This document shows positions 36,981-45,395 of a DNA stretch of 64,000 nt, piece by piece; positions within the stretch are counted from its first letter, which is position 1; the number at the start of each line of letters is the position of its first letter. The stretch is taken from contig JBAZWJ010000032.1 of NCBI GenBank assembly GCA_041660385.1, positions 1-64,000 of the forward strand, in the 5' to 3' direction. The position numbers were made by a program, and so were the translations under genes. The stretch is from DYJE01 sp041660385 (GTDB lineage: Bacteria; Desulfobacterota; Desulfobacteria; Desulfobacterales; Desulfolunaceae). Under the pieces are notes generated by a model. It saw only the letters and a list, made by a program, of their open reading frames with translations. It did no database searches and was not told the origin of the DNA.

Positions 36981-37220
36981 CATGCCCGCAAACAAAGAGC
37001 CGTTCAAATCAGTTCGAACCCCATCTTTAAAAAAATCATAGATTCCAGATCGGCCCCGGGTTTTGAAGGTCAAGACCTGGCAGAGATTATTGTCGCTGCA
37101 AAGTTCGGATCAGATTCGGTGCCCGCCCGGAATGACATAGCCGTGGGCGATCCGGTGACGTTACTTTGTCTTGTGAAAGGTAAAAATCAGTTTTTTTGCC
37201 CCAACGGGGCTGCGTCATAA
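36981..37220 (+). pseudogene. Open reading frame fragment without a start, ending in a repeat
   Basis: A frame without an ATG runs through GQDLAEIIVAAKFGSD and NDIAVGDPVTLLCLVKGKNQFFC before a stop inside a CCAACGGGG palindrome. The first part resembles the tail of an OB-fold (tRNA_anti-like) protein, but this is by eye. The left part includes GAGCCGTTCAAATCAGTTC, which recurs at 49785-49804. The likely status is a broken gene end cut by repeats. Confidence 0.35.
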
Positions 37221-37425
37221 AGCCCAGGGTTGCGGCGAAAGCCGCTACCCTGGGATATTGCCGATTATGATTTTCAACCCCAACGGGGATGCGTCACATT
37301 CCCATGAATCGCCCATATCCGGACGCAACCCCGTTGGGGTTGGGGATGTTCGCCGGTGATCCCAGGGTAGCGGTGTTGCCGCAACCCTGGGCTATGATAC
37401 GGAATCCCGTTGGGGTTCGATGCGG
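37195..37425. repeat. REP-like palindrome cluster
   Basis: Several interleaved palindromes: CCCCAACGGGG and CCCGTTGGGG units occur four times, and a longer pair CCCAGGGTTGCGGCGAAAGC / GCTACCCTGGG occurs twice in inverted order around ATTATGATTTTCAACC. No coding potential. It lies just left of CRISPR array 1. Confidence 0.7.
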
Positions 37426-37450
37426 GTGGAGAAGAAAAGAGAAGGAAGAT

Positions 37451-37777
37451 GTCTTAATCCCCTCGTTCGGGTCAGTGGTTCTGGGTGTTTAGCAAGATAG
37501 ATCCCATGAAAGAATTCCAGACAGTCTCAATCCCCTCGTTCGGGTCAGTGATTCTGGGTGTCACAGACCAACAACGCGCAGCGGTAGGCATGGTGTGTCT
37601 CAATCCCCTCGTTCGGGTCAGTGATTCTGGGTGCATTATGAATGTGAACACAAACAACAACAATTAACAGTCTCAATCCCCTCGTTCGGGTCAGTGGTTC
37701 TGGGTGGGATATCCAGGCATTGAAGGGTGGTCTTGATTCAGTCTCAATCCCCTCGTTCGGGTCAGTGGTTCTGGGTG
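37451..37777 (-). CRISPR. CRISPR array 1: five 37-bp repeats, four spacers
   Basis: Repeats at 37451, 37524, 37597, 37670 and 37741, each 37 bp, starting GTCTCAATCCCCTCGTTCGG and ending TTCTGGGTG on the plus strand. Spacers are 36, 36, 36 and 34 bp and differ from each other. The leftmost repeat has GTCTTAATC, and repeats 2 and 3 carry GTGATTCTG instead of GTGGTTCTG. The conserved leader lies on the right, so transcription is on the minus strand and repeats end ATTGAGAC, the 8-nt crRNA tag expected for type III. It is downstream of cas2. Confidence 0.97.
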
Positions 37778-37988
37778 AGCGCCCCCTGAAGAAGCTTTAA
37801 TGCCAAGCCTTTCCAAGGCCAAAAACTGTTATCCCCTTTTTTTTCTCTTTTTTTCAATACACCGTAACATACCGTCATCACTTTTACACCTGTTTTTCTG
37901 ATTGAAATCAGAATATTATACGTTTCCTGTTAACCCCCCTTGTTTTGGGCTTGCGAAAAAAAGCTGGATAACAGTCCGTCATCATTAT
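37778..37988 (-). promoter_or_regulatory. Leader of CRISPR array 1
   Basis: The sequence to the right of array 1 matches that to the right of array 2 over about 200 bp (GCCTTTCCAAG, a T/C-rich tract, CATCACNTTTACACCTGTTTT, GATTGAAATCAGAATATTAT, GTTTCCTGTTAACCCCCCTT, GCGAAAAAAAGCTGG). Sharing between loci with otherwise different surroundings marks it as the leader with promoter and integration signals, read on the minus strand. Confidence 0.85.
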
Positions 37989-38010
37989 GATTCATTTAAA
38001 AAAAAATGAA

Positions 38011-38292
38011 TCACAGGATGTACACCTCTTCGATCCGGCTGATATCGCCCTGGCCGATGATTTGAATCTTTTTTTCGCATGATCCGCACATCCTATAAAT
38101 TCGCACACTGTCCTCATTCATGTCAATGATGGAGGTGATGCGATCCGTCATCTGTTCAAAAAGCGCATCATCAAGAAGGCATTCGAACACACTGTACTGA
38201 ACCCGGTCACCGAAATCCTTGATCGCTTTGGCCAGACGGGTTCGGCGTTTGTCGTCCGGGATGTCGTAGGAAACCAGATAGAACATGATCAC
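38011..38292 (-). CDS. cas2: CRISPR-associated endoribonuclease/integration factor Cas2
   Basis: Small ferredoxin-fold protein of 93 residues (91 from the second Met) that forms the adaptation complex with Cas1. It has the N-terminal strand FYLVSYDIPDDKRRTRLAKAIKDFGDRVQYSVFECLL with the conserved Asp in SYDIPDD, and the end RIYRMCGSCEKKIQIIGQG. Its start overlaps the cas1 stop by four bases. An A/T hairpin (37989-38012) overlaps its stop codon. Confidence 0.95.
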   Translation of the reverse strand: MIMFYLVSYDIPDDKRRTRLAKAIKDFGDRVQYSVFECLLDDALFEQMTDRITSIIDMNEDSVRIYRMCGSCEKKIQIIGQGDISRIEEVYIL

Positions 38293-39293
38293 ACCTCCAT
38301 GATAAAGGGCGTGTATTCCCCGTTCGTTCGAATGGCTTTGGCCATGGTTTCAGCCTGGGACCGGAAGACTTTCCTGAAACTGGTCCGCGTTTTTGTGGCC
38401 GGATGGTCGAATTCGCGGTTCACGAACGTTTCATATTCAGCGAAATACCGTTTCAAGGCGTCACGTTTAAGAAGAAATCCTCCGCCGGACTCGCTGTAAA
38501 AATCAGAGGATGTCAATATGCCTTTGTTGATCATGTTCAGCGTGAACCCATCGCCCACCGGCGCACGGAATTCTTCCATCAGGTCCGACGCAAGAGACGC
38601 TCTGCCGTAATCCGGGTGGTGGAAATAGCCGAGATAAGGATCAAAGCCCAGACCGTCCAGAAGGGAAGAAATCTCATTGTAAATCATGGTGTAGGTGAGG
38701 GACAAAAGGGCGTTCACCGGATCTTTCGGGGGCCGTTTGGACCGGTGTTCGAAGGCGAATTCTTTCAGCACCATTTTCCCCAGGGCTTTAAAGTGGGATT
38801 TGGCCGCGCTTCCCTCCATGCCGAAAAGCTGGTCTAGCAGGGTGGCGGCATCAATCATCTTCTGAATCGCCGCTATGCCCGAAAGCTCCTCGCTAAGCCC
38901 GATTTCCGCGTGGTTGTATGCAAAGCGCCGGATCATATTCAGCGAGTTTTGAATTTTGCCGGAAAGGATGGCTTTGGAGACGTTCAGTCGGAACGACTCG
39001 TCCCAGTACAGTTTGAACTGCATAAGGCGGAGTTCGATGTTTTTCGTAAACGGCGAGGAAATCTGCCCTTTCAGCCGCCCGTTCCGGGAAAGGATGGACA
39101 TCTCAATGCCCTGGTCAAACAGCTCGTTCACCGCCTGGGTGGTGAACTGGACGTTGCCGAAAATCAGCACCGCATCGATTTTATGACACTGCACATCCAG
39201 AAGCACGTGATCGTCCTTTTCAAGAATCAGTCGGTTTCCCGTTTTCCGTAAAATGGAGTTTTGCTCGGTGATGTAAAGATTCGCCATGGTCAC
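38289..39293 (-). CDS. cas1: CRISPR-associated endonuclease/integrase Cas1
   Basis: Spacer integrase of 334 residues (332 from the ATG at 39287; GTG at 39293 overlaps the RT stop as GTGA). The N-terminal beta domain (LYITEQNSILRKTGNRLILEKDD) and catalytic helical domain are complete. Metal-binding residues lie in LLSLTYTMIYNEISSLL (Glu), DPYLGYFHHPDYGRASLASDLMEEFR (His, then Glu). It belongs by order to the group of Cas1 proteins paired with reverse transcriptases; here the RT is a separate, truncated upstream gene. Confidence 0.96.
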   Translation of the reverse strand: MTMANLYITEQNSILRKTGNRLILEKDDHVLLDVQCHKIDAVLIFGNVQFTTQAVNELFDQGIEMSILSRNGRLKGQISSPFTKNIELRLMQFKLYWDESFRLNVSKAILSGKIQNSLNMIRRFAYNHAEIGLSEELSGIAAIQKMIDAATLLDQLFGMEGSAAKSHFKALGKMVLKEFAFEHRSKRPPKDPVNALLSLTYTMIYNEISSLLDGLGFDPYLGYFHHPDYGRASLASDLMEEFRAPVGDGFTLNMINKGILTSSDFYSESGGGFLLKRDALKRYFAEYETFVNREFDHPATKTRTSFRKVFRSQAETMAKAIRTNGEYTPFIMEV

Positions 39294-39655
39294 CGCCTTT
39301 CCTGGGTGCCGCAGCGCCAGGCATTGATGTCAAAAGGAGCCGGGAAAACCGGTGTGGCTTTTTCCTTGTCCAGGATGGGTTCGATGAGGTTTAAAACGGC
39401 CTTCTGAACGATCCGGTCGCGAACGGTGGGGATGCAGAGAGCGCGGGGCGTTTCTTCGTCTTTTTTCGGAATCAGGACTTTCATCAAAGGGTAAGGTCTG
39501 TAAACCTTTCGGAAAAGTTCATCCTGCAACACCTGGAGATTCACGCCTTCGTTTTCCTCAAACATCCGAATGCTGACCCTGTCCACCCCGGCGCACCCCT
39601 GATTCTCCTTCATCGACTGAAACGCAAACCGCAACGACGACAAGGCAATATCCAT
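39290..39655 (-). pseudogene. Truncated Cas1-associated reverse transcriptase (group II intron-like), N-terminal part
   Basis: Protein of 121 residues that matches only the first RT blocks. RT0/RT1 are seen in KENQGCAGVDRVSIRMFEEN and ELFRKVYRPYPLMKVLIPKKDE (about 17-67), and RT2 in TPRALCIPTVRDRIVQKAVLNLIEPILDKE (69-98). A short unrelated-looking tail (ATPVFPAPFDINAWRCGTQERR) then ends in a stop overlapping cas1. The fingers, palm and the YxDD active site, expected 100-150 residues later, are absent, and no remaining frame encodes them before cas1. The good ribosome binding site (GGAGGTGATCC) and coupling to cas1 mean the stump may still be translated. No reverse transcription is expected from it. 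Confidence 0.85.
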
Positions 39656-39696
39656 GGATCACCTCCATTTATGGTTTTGAGTGTCGATTGACTTCT

Positions 39697-39955
39697 TTCC
39701 TCATCCCCTCGGTCGGGTCAGTGGTCTTGATTCATTTAAAGAAACAAACCCCATTCACATTGAAATTATTCCGATATTCCAACCAGATACAGCCTGTCGT
39801 AGGTCGGGTAGAGGCACGAAACCCGACAAATGACCCGATCCTTAAAAGAATCGGAAGGTTGCCATATCAACAGATCCAAAACCGAAAAAAAACGTTACAT
39901 CATGCCCCCCACTCCTCAGCTTTCGTGCCTCAAACCCAAGATCTCCGCGTTTTGG
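39697..39955 (-). repeat. Decayed distal end of CRISPR array 2 with inserted repeat
   Basis: Positions 39697-39733 are a degenerate CRISPR repeat (core CCCCTCGGTCGGGTCAGTGG intact, both ends altered). The next 222 bp are much longer than a spacer and contain the ACCCGAC element at 39797-39854 (one mismatch to 841-898). Intact repeats start at 39956. The picture is a leader-distal repeat separated from the array by an insertion or by accumulated change. Confidence 0.75.
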
Positions 39956-40649
39956 GTCTCAATCCCCTCGGTCGGGTCAGTGGTTCTGATAGATTCATGA
40001 CTTTGGCAATATGCGAGCCAGGGTATGGAAGTCTCAATCCCCTCGGTCGGGTCAGTGGTTTTAATAGACAAATCAACCAAACATAAAGGAGAAAAAGAAA
40101 TGGCCTTTTTACCCTCGTTCGAGTCAGTGTTTCTGATAGTGAAAAGCGGTGCTTTTTCCCACCTGACTATCCGTTTCTCAATACCCTTATTCGGGTCAGT
40201 AGTTTTAATGGTAAGAACAACTTCTTCTTGTACAGACAAAAAAGCGTCTCAATCCCCTCGGTCGGGTCAGTGGTTCTGATAGATTCTCTTCACCAGAGAG
40301 TACAAAACACCAAAAATGGTCTCAATCCCCTCGGTCGGGTCAGTGGTTCTGATAGTTGTCAACACCGTACAGGATGTAGCAAACGGCATGGTCTCAATCC
40401 CCTCGGTCGGGTCAGTGGTTCTGATAGCCACAAAACAGAAGAACGGGCTTAAAACGTCAATTGAAGTCTCAATCCCCTCGGTCGGGTCAGTGGTTCTGAT
40501 AGTACGGATCAGGTAAATGAAGCTGTTCAGGTATACGGGTCTCAATCCCCTCGGTCGGGTCAGTGGTTCTGATAGTAAACTTAGCTCAATGGTATACCGC
40601 AGCTTATAGAAAGTCTCAATCCCCTCGGTCGGGTCAGTGGTTCTGATAG
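39956..40649 (-). CRISPR. CRISPR array 2: ten 37-bp repeats, nine spacers
   Basis: Repeats start at 39956, 40031, 40103, 40175, 40246, 40319, 40391, 40466, 40539 and 40613. The consensus begins GTCTCAATCCCCTCGGTCGG and ends GGTTCTGATAG on the plus strand. Repeats at 40031, 40103 and 40175 are mutated, the last two heavily. Spacers are 34-38 bp and all different. Decay is at the left and the leader on the right, so the array is read on the minus strand and ends each repeat in ATTGAGAC. It differs from array 1 mainly at CGGTCGG/CGTTCGG and in the last four bases. Peptide-like repeats translated from it are artefacts. Confidence 0.97.
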
Positions 40650-40870
40650 AGTACCCCTTGAAAAAGCCATGATGTCAAGCCTTTCCAAGACAAGAAACTG
40701 TAATCCCCATTTTTTTCTCTTTTTTTCAACACACCGTAATATGCCGTCATCACATTTACACCTGTTTTCTTGATTGAAATCAGAATATTATGAGTTTCCT
40801 GTTAACCCCCCTTTATTTCGCCTTGCGAAAAAAAGCTGGAAAACATTCTGATATCATTGATAAATCATAA
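40650..40870 (-). promoter_or_regulatory. Leader of CRISPR array 2
   Basis: Closely matches the leader of array 1 over about 200 bp, with single-base changes and small length differences in the T-tract. It lies directly downstream of cas6, between the effector operon and the array, and should contain the array promoter on the minus strand. Confidence 0.85.
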
Positions 40871-40923
40871 AAATATCTTGTGGTGCTTGTCCGGTTTGTC
40901 AAAGAACCGTTTTTAAGACCGTT

Positions 40924-41874
40924 TCACACCGTTTCCACACGAATCTTCCCCAGCCCGAAGGTGGTCTGTTTGCCCAGATGAACCTGGGTGCAGAAATCAA
41001 CAAGGGGCATGAATTCGTCAAGATCCCCTTCATAGGTCACCGACCCCGTGATGCCCCCCATGAGCATGGCCTGATCCTGACGTGAAGAATACCGTTTCAC
41101 GTCCAGCCACGCAAGCCTGTTTTGAACGATCATCACATGTTCCGCGCGTTTGACCATACCTTTGTAATCCAGATCCGGTTCCCCTTGGCCAAAGGCCGCC
41201 GACAGCGTGGACACCCGCCGGAGCATGGCCCGTGTCAGCACATGGAAGGGCAGCCCATCGTTCAGCCTGTTTTCAAACTTCAGCCGCAAGGGGCTTTCAA
41301 GCGTCACCTTCATGCGACGCACCTTCCCATCCGCCGAAGCCGGTTCAACCGCAAGCGTCTGGGTTTCCGGTTTGCTGAGTTTGCCCGCATCCCGGCTGAA
41401 AATCGTGGTCGTCCCGCTCATCACCCGATCCAGAGAAAACCCGCCCCTTTTTCCATTCGTCCGTTCACCGATTCCCGCCCGCCCCATCTGCTCGAACGCA
41501 TAGATGAAATAGGCCAGAAGATCATTCGCCTCCCCAAAAAGAAGCAGCCCGAAATCAAACGACGCCCCTTTGGAAACCCATCTTTCCTCATGAAGGGGAG
41601 GGACAATGACAAACGGATGGGGAAGGGCGTTCCGCCGCAACCCTCCCTGATCCTTGATCACCCGCTCCTCCACCCCCCATCCATTCGGCTCAAACACCCG
41701 CACATAAACGCACGTCTCCCCAAGCAGGCACCCCTCACACCCCGCCCGCCCCACCGCACACACCGTCCGCTTCAGCGCATGCCCAAACCCACCCCGAAAC
41801 GCCGACCCCTTGAATAAAGGCAGCATGGCGTCATGATCCAAGGTGCATAAAATCCTGTAGTTGCCGTATCGCAT
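40924..41874 (-). CDS. cas6: CRISPR pre-crRNA processing endoribonuclease Cas6
   Basis: RAMP-fold nuclease of 316 residues from the ATG at 41874, preceded by AGAGGGGTT; upstream in-frame codons overlap csm5. The N-terminal family pattern is YRILCTLDHDAMLPLFKGSAFRGGFGHALKRTVCAVGRAGCEGCLLGETCVYVRVFEP, with a four-cysteine cluster. The C-terminal glycine-rich loop reads LGKQTTFGLGKIRVE. It cleaves the array transcripts 8 nt upstream of spacers in type III systems. One Cas6 would have to serve both repeat variants. It is the last gene of the effector operon. Confidence 0.9.
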   Translation of the reverse strand: MRYGNYRILCTLDHDAMLPLFKGSAFRGGFGHALKRTVCAVGRAGCEGCLLGETCVYVRVFEPNGWGVEERVIKDQGGLRRNALPHPFVIVPPLHEERWVSKGASFDFGLLLFGEANDLLAYFIYAFEQMGRAGIGERTNGKRGGFSLDRVMSGTTTIFSRDAGKLSKPETQTLAVEPASADGKVRRMKVTLESPLRLKFENRLNDGLPFHVLTRAMLRRVSTLSAAFGQGEPDLDYKGMVKRAEHVMIVQNRLAWLDVKRYSSRQDQAMLMGGITGSVTYEGDLDEFMPLVDFCTQVHLGKQTTFGLGKIRVETV

Positions 41875-41881
41875 AACCCCT

Positions 41882-43030
41882 CTATGACTCAACTGTGACA
41901 TGAACCCAGCCCGGCGGGAGAAAAACCCCGCCAACGTTGATGAAGTTTCTTGATTTCGGATTTTTTCTTTTTTTATTTATCATATTCAGAGACTTGCTGT
42001 TCATTCCGCCGAATCGTCCGAGACGCATGACAAAGGAATTGGCAGACTCATTCATTTCAAGCAGGTTGCTGTATAGGTCGCACACAGTGGAGTCGCCTTT
42101 TATCTTTGAATATTCGTCCACGAATTCACTGAGTTCATGGCGGATAAGGTCGTTGTAAAAGATCTTGCACGCATAAACGATATTGCTAAATGTAAAAAAC
42201 TTTCCAATGTTGCTGCCCGTTTTAAAATACCGCGTGTCAAGATCGGTCTTGCAATGAAAAACCGTGTCTTTATCAATAAACTCGTTAAAGATATCGATAT
42301 CTTTCTCCTTCTTGCCGTCCTTTTCCTTTTTTAATTCATCAAGGGTTACCGGATGAACTTTACGGATTCGTCCAGAGCTTTGAATCAATGCATCACTTAT
42401 TTTCAGACACTTGAACGGGTCCATGGCGACCACGGTTTTATCCCTTTTCTTATAAGGATCGTACATCTTATAACCGAACGATTCTGATTCAAGTTTTCTC
42501 GCCTCTGTATCGTTGTTTCTTTTCTGTTTGGGAATATCATGTTTCGGCACGTTCAGGGGGATATCAATTCCATCCGGCAAATTCCGCCTGTGCAGCAGAG
42601 CGGTTCGCAAGGGGCCTTTAACGGAACTTCCCGGAATCAGAAGATTTCCCGAAGACCTTTGAAAAGGAGTAATTTGAAGCCTGCTTTCCTTTTCTTCATC
42701 CATGTTCCGATAATCGACGGCAAGGTCACCCGGATCAAGTGAATATAAGATTGCGGCTCTGTAGAGACCCGGATTTTCGGCCCAGCAGTCCTTGACCAAA
42801 CCGCGAACCGCCCTGATATTCTCCGCCTCTATCAGGCTGTACAAGTCTTTTCTCTGTGATTCAGGCATCATAAAAATAAACCGGGTCAGGTCGATCCGAT
42901 AAAGGATATTGTCCTGGGAAATGACGTAATCTGTGGGAAGGATGGCTCCTTCATGGCCGTCGGTGATATGAACGGGGGTAATCACCTTGACTTTGAGAGT
43001 TCTTTTTTCAATGAAGTTCATGATCACCAC
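41882..43030 (-). CDS. csm5: Type III-A effector subunit Csm5
   Basis: RAMP protein of 382 residues (379 from the ATG at 43021) that caps the crRNA 3' side of the Csm complex. It has the pattern VKVITPVHITDGHEG near the start, LLIPGSSVKGPLRTALL in the middle and a C-terminal RLGRFGGMNSKSLN-type glycine motif, all typical of Csm5. It overlaps or abuts csm4 and is followed 7 bp later by cas6. Confidence 0.9.
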   Translation of the reverse strand: MVIMNFIEKRTLKVKVITPVHITDGHEGAILPTDYVISQDNILYRIDLTRFIFMMPESQRKDLYSLIEAENIRAVRGLVKDCWAENPGLYRAAILYSLDPGDLAVDYRNMDEEKESRLQITPFQRSSGNLLIPGSSVKGPLRTALLHRRNLPDGIDIPLNVPKHDIPKQKRNNDTEARKLESESFGYKMYDPYKKRDKTVVAMDPFKCLKISDALIQSSGRIRKVHPVTLDELKKEKDGKKEKDIDIFNEFIDKDTVFHCKTDLDTRYFKTGSNIGKFFTFSNIVYACKIFYNDLIRHELSEFVDEYSKIKGDSTVCDLYSNLLEMNESANSFVMRLGRFGGMNSKSLNMINKKRKNPKSRNFINVGGVFLPPGWVHVTVES

Positions 43031-44139
43031 CCTGCCTTCACGTGAAAAGGGTAAGCCATTCCATAATGGGAAATCACCGGATTGGCCGACGGATGGATTT
43101 CCTGGACGATTTTTCCGTAAAAATGTTTGTTCTGGACCGTTTTAAAAATGGAACCTTGCTGAAACATGATCAGCGGGTACTTGTAAGGAATGGGTTCCTT
43201 TCCTGGTATGATCGATGAGTTGGCGTAATGGCCGCCGAGTTTCCCGTATTTTGTCATGATGTTATAGCATCCTTCTGTGGGATCACCTTTCACCGGAACA
43301 TAATTGGAAAGGCACATAAAGGCGTTGGATTGGTCTGGGGCATCGCCGGGGCTGCCTTCCTCAAGCCGGAATGTGACGGAACCTTTTCCCGATGATTTAT
43401 CTTTTCCGTAGCCGGTGGCGTGAATGTAATCCAGACATTCTCGAAGCATGCTTTCAGTGAAAAGCTTATCATCGATCATGCAGTAAGCTTCAAGGGGTCT
43501 TTGAGGCCAGAAAGTGTCTGTTGTGGTGAAAAGAGCCTGATCTTGGGCAGTTCCAGAATAACGGTCGATTCTGACGTGGTATGTGAGTTCTGACATGGGA
43601 GTGAACCGAACGGTTTTCTGATCAAAACTGAGGCATGGTTTTTGTGTGGAATCGAAAAAAGGGCAGGTGATCAAACCGTTTCCGTTACGTTTATCTCGGC
43701 AAGGGTCGTGCAGGTATCCGGCTGTTTCGGGGCAGAATGCCGGATGATCGAATACATGACGCATAAGGGCCGTTTGGGATAACGGGTCGCCTTCAAACGC
43801 CTTGAAAACATCTTTTGAAAGAAAGGGTAACCGGAATATCCTTTTGATTCGACTTACACCCGAAATCTTTTGATCTGAACCGAAATAGTCTTCGGATAGT
43901 TTAAAAAGATCGTTTTTCGTTGCTGGGGGCAATGTTGGAAAGGGCAGATATCCTTCCGGAAAAGCGTTTGAGATGATAAGGGGAGGTGCTTTGCTCGAAT
44001 AGGATTCAAGAAACCGTGAAAGAATGCCGGTATCGAAGATGTACCGTAAGGCCCAGCATATATGGCCCCATAGGGTGTCCGAATGAAACGGGGTTAGAAC
44101 GGCGGACTCCGGAGCAATGGTAATCTTAAGCTTCTTCAT
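43024..44139 (-). CDS. csm4: Type III-A effector subunit Csm4
   Basis: RAMP protein of 371 residues from the ATG at 44139 (AGAGGATCAGC before it); the longer frame to 44235 runs into csm3. It holds the crRNA 5' tag in Csm complexes. N-terminal features are KITIAPESAVLTPFHSDTLWGHICWALRY, and G-rich loops include YGKDKSSGKGSVTF. It overlaps csm3 by 14 bp. Confidence 0.88.
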   Translation of the reverse strand: MKKLKITIAPESAVLTPFHSDTLWGHICWALRYIFDTGILSRFLESYSSKAPPLIISNAFPEGYLPFPTLPPATKNDLFKLSEDYFGSDQKISGVSRIKRIFRLPFLSKDVFKAFEGDPLSQTALMRHVFDHPAFCPETAGYLHDPCRDKRNGNGLITCPFFDSTQKPCLSFDQKTVRFTPMSELTYHVRIDRYSGTAQDQALFTTTDTFWPQRPLEAYCMIDDKLFTESMLRECLDYIHATGYGKDKSSGKGSVTFRLEEGSPGDAPDQSNAFMCLSNYVPVKGDPTEGCYNIMTKYGKLGGHYANSSIIPGKEPIPYKYPLIMFQQGSIFKTVQNKHFYGKIVQEIHPSANPVISHYGMAYPFHVKAGW

Positions 44140-44902
44140 GCTGATCCTCTGTTGCTTCCCGGCGACAGGTTTCAAGCGCAATTTTTTTTCCGGCTCTACG
44201 GATTTCCTTGAAATCCTGGTCCCACTTTTCCCCATCGAAGAATTTCAGATCCTGAAATTCGAAACGGCCATAACCCCGGCTTCCCGAACCACCCAGGGCA
44301 TCTTCCTGTAAAAGATAAAGCCCTGTGAGAATGCAATTCCAGTTATTCTCATCCACGTTTTCCTTTTTATCCGTTTCGTCAATCTCATAAATAGAGTAAG
44401 TCAGTTTGAAATCAAAGCATGAGTCCGCGCAAACCCGTTCGATCCGCCGGGGATGTATCGCAGTCCCCGTTAAACGGTTGATGCTGTTTTCGATTTTTTC
44501 TTCGTAAGGACTCCAGTTCCCGTTTTCGAATTCGTCTTTTTTTTCAGGGGGTAGAATAAAGGGGCAATCGTTCACTTTCAAGCGCGTCGGTCCGACGATT
44601 CTGGTCTTTTCCGTACTCCCGAAAATACGGCAGATTTCGCATTCGTTACTGTTTGTTTTACAGGTGTGCGGCTCTCCTTTGCTGCCTTGGATATTGACTT
44701 TCCCCAGCGCCCATTCAAGAAGAAACCGCATTTTCCCCTTGATGGATGAGCCGGGGATATACGGAAGGCCGGTCATCGGGTTTTTAATCACAGGGCTGTC
44801 AATGCCGCCGATTTCGACCTTATCCTTGTTTCCGCCGACGTGAAGCCCCGTCACCAGTTTTATCTTTCCTTCGAGTTTATATGTTTTGACGTATTTCATC
44901 AT
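44126..44902 (-). CDS. csm3: Type III-A effector subunit Csm3 (target RNA cleavage)
   Basis: Backbone subunit of 258 residues from the ATG at 44902, just after AGGGAGAAAAC. The catalytic aspartate is Asp35 in VEIGGIDSPVIKNP, followed by GLPYIPGSSIKGKMRFLLEW. A cysteine set (CKTNSNECEIC) and the C-terminal LGGSGSRGYGRFEF loop are family features. With Asp35 present, target RNA cleavage every six bases is expected. It starts 10 bp after csm2. Confidence 0.95.
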   Translation of the reverse strand: MMKYVKTYKLEGKIKLVTGLHVGGNKDKVEIGGIDSPVIKNPMTGLPYIPGSSIKGKMRFLLEWALGKVNIQGSKGEPHTCKTNSNECEICRIFGSTEKTRIVGPTRLKVNDCPFILPPEKKDEFENGNWSPYEEKIENSINRLTGTAIHPRRIERVCADSCFDFKLTYSIYEIDETDKKENVDENNWNCILTGLYLLQEDALGGSGSRGYGRFEFQDLKFFDGEKWDQDFKEIRRAGKKIALETCRREATEDQHEEA

Positions 44903-44912
44903 GTTTTCTCCC

Positions 44913-45395
44913 TTAGTTTTCTTTGAGTTCCGCAAATCCGTAAACAGCTTCGAAAAACAGGCAAAAGACCTCGAAACTCTTTTCGGAGTTCCCTTCTTTG
45001 ATCTTGTCTATCGAAGCGGCGATAAAATCATAAAAGACGAGCATTTCTTTTTTTCTCGTCGCGGCATATCTGGCCTTGGATTTCAGCATGATGATCAAGG
45101 GCAAAAGATCGTCGAAGTTTTTTTTCTTGTTTTCCAGCAATCTCTGAAATTGTTTGACTTCGTCAAAAAAGCGGCGGACCTGATGGGTTGTTGTATTAGC
45201 CTTTTTAATGAGTTTGGCTATCTTCATTGCATCTTCATCGAGAAGGCTGATTGGGATACGGTCATTATCTAAAAACTTTATTTTTTTCATTACTTCTTCT
45301 ATTTTATCGTCTTTTTTGTCTTCCGGTTTGTTTTCGTTATACCGTTTAGAATTGGAACCCCCATGGTTCTGACGGTTATTCTGCTGATTATTCAT
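44913..45395 (-). CDS. csm2: Type III-A effector small subunit Csm2
   Basis: All-helical small subunit of 160 residues. A polar N-terminal extension rich in N, Q and K (about 1-33) precedes the core IKFLDNDRIPISLLDEDAMKIAKLIKKANTTTHQVRRFFDEVKQF...LKSKARYAATRKKEM. That core fits Csm2. It overlaps the end of cas10 by eight bases. Confidence 0.9.
   Translation of the reverse strand: MNNQQNNRQNHGGSNSKRYNENKPEDKKDDKIEEVMKKIKFLDNDRIPISLLDEDAMKIAKLIKKANTTTHQVRRFFDEVKQFQRLLENKKKNFDDLLPLIIMLKSKARYAATRKKEMLVFYDFIAASIDKIKEGNSEKSFEVFCLFFEAVYGFAELKEN

Noticed and set aside
37472..37667. ORFs across CRISPR array 1
   Set aside because: Same reason: read-through of repeats and spacers with no start context.
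39290..39655. RT as part of a retron or diversity-generating retroelement
   Set aside because: The motifs match group II intron-like RTs and the gene is coupled to cas1. No msr/msd-like RNA lies next to it, and no variable-repeat pair was seen. The hairpins at 48171 are 8.5 kb away.
40025..40545. Plus- and minus-strand ORFs with repeated SIPSVGSVVLI or IRTTDPTEGIET peptides
   Set aside because: They are translations of CRISPR repeats in array 2; the periodicity comes from the array, not from a repeat protein.
41122..41817. 231-codon plus-strand ORF opposite cas6
   Set aside because: Antisense shadow of cas6, with Pro/His/Arg-rich composition and no family pattern.
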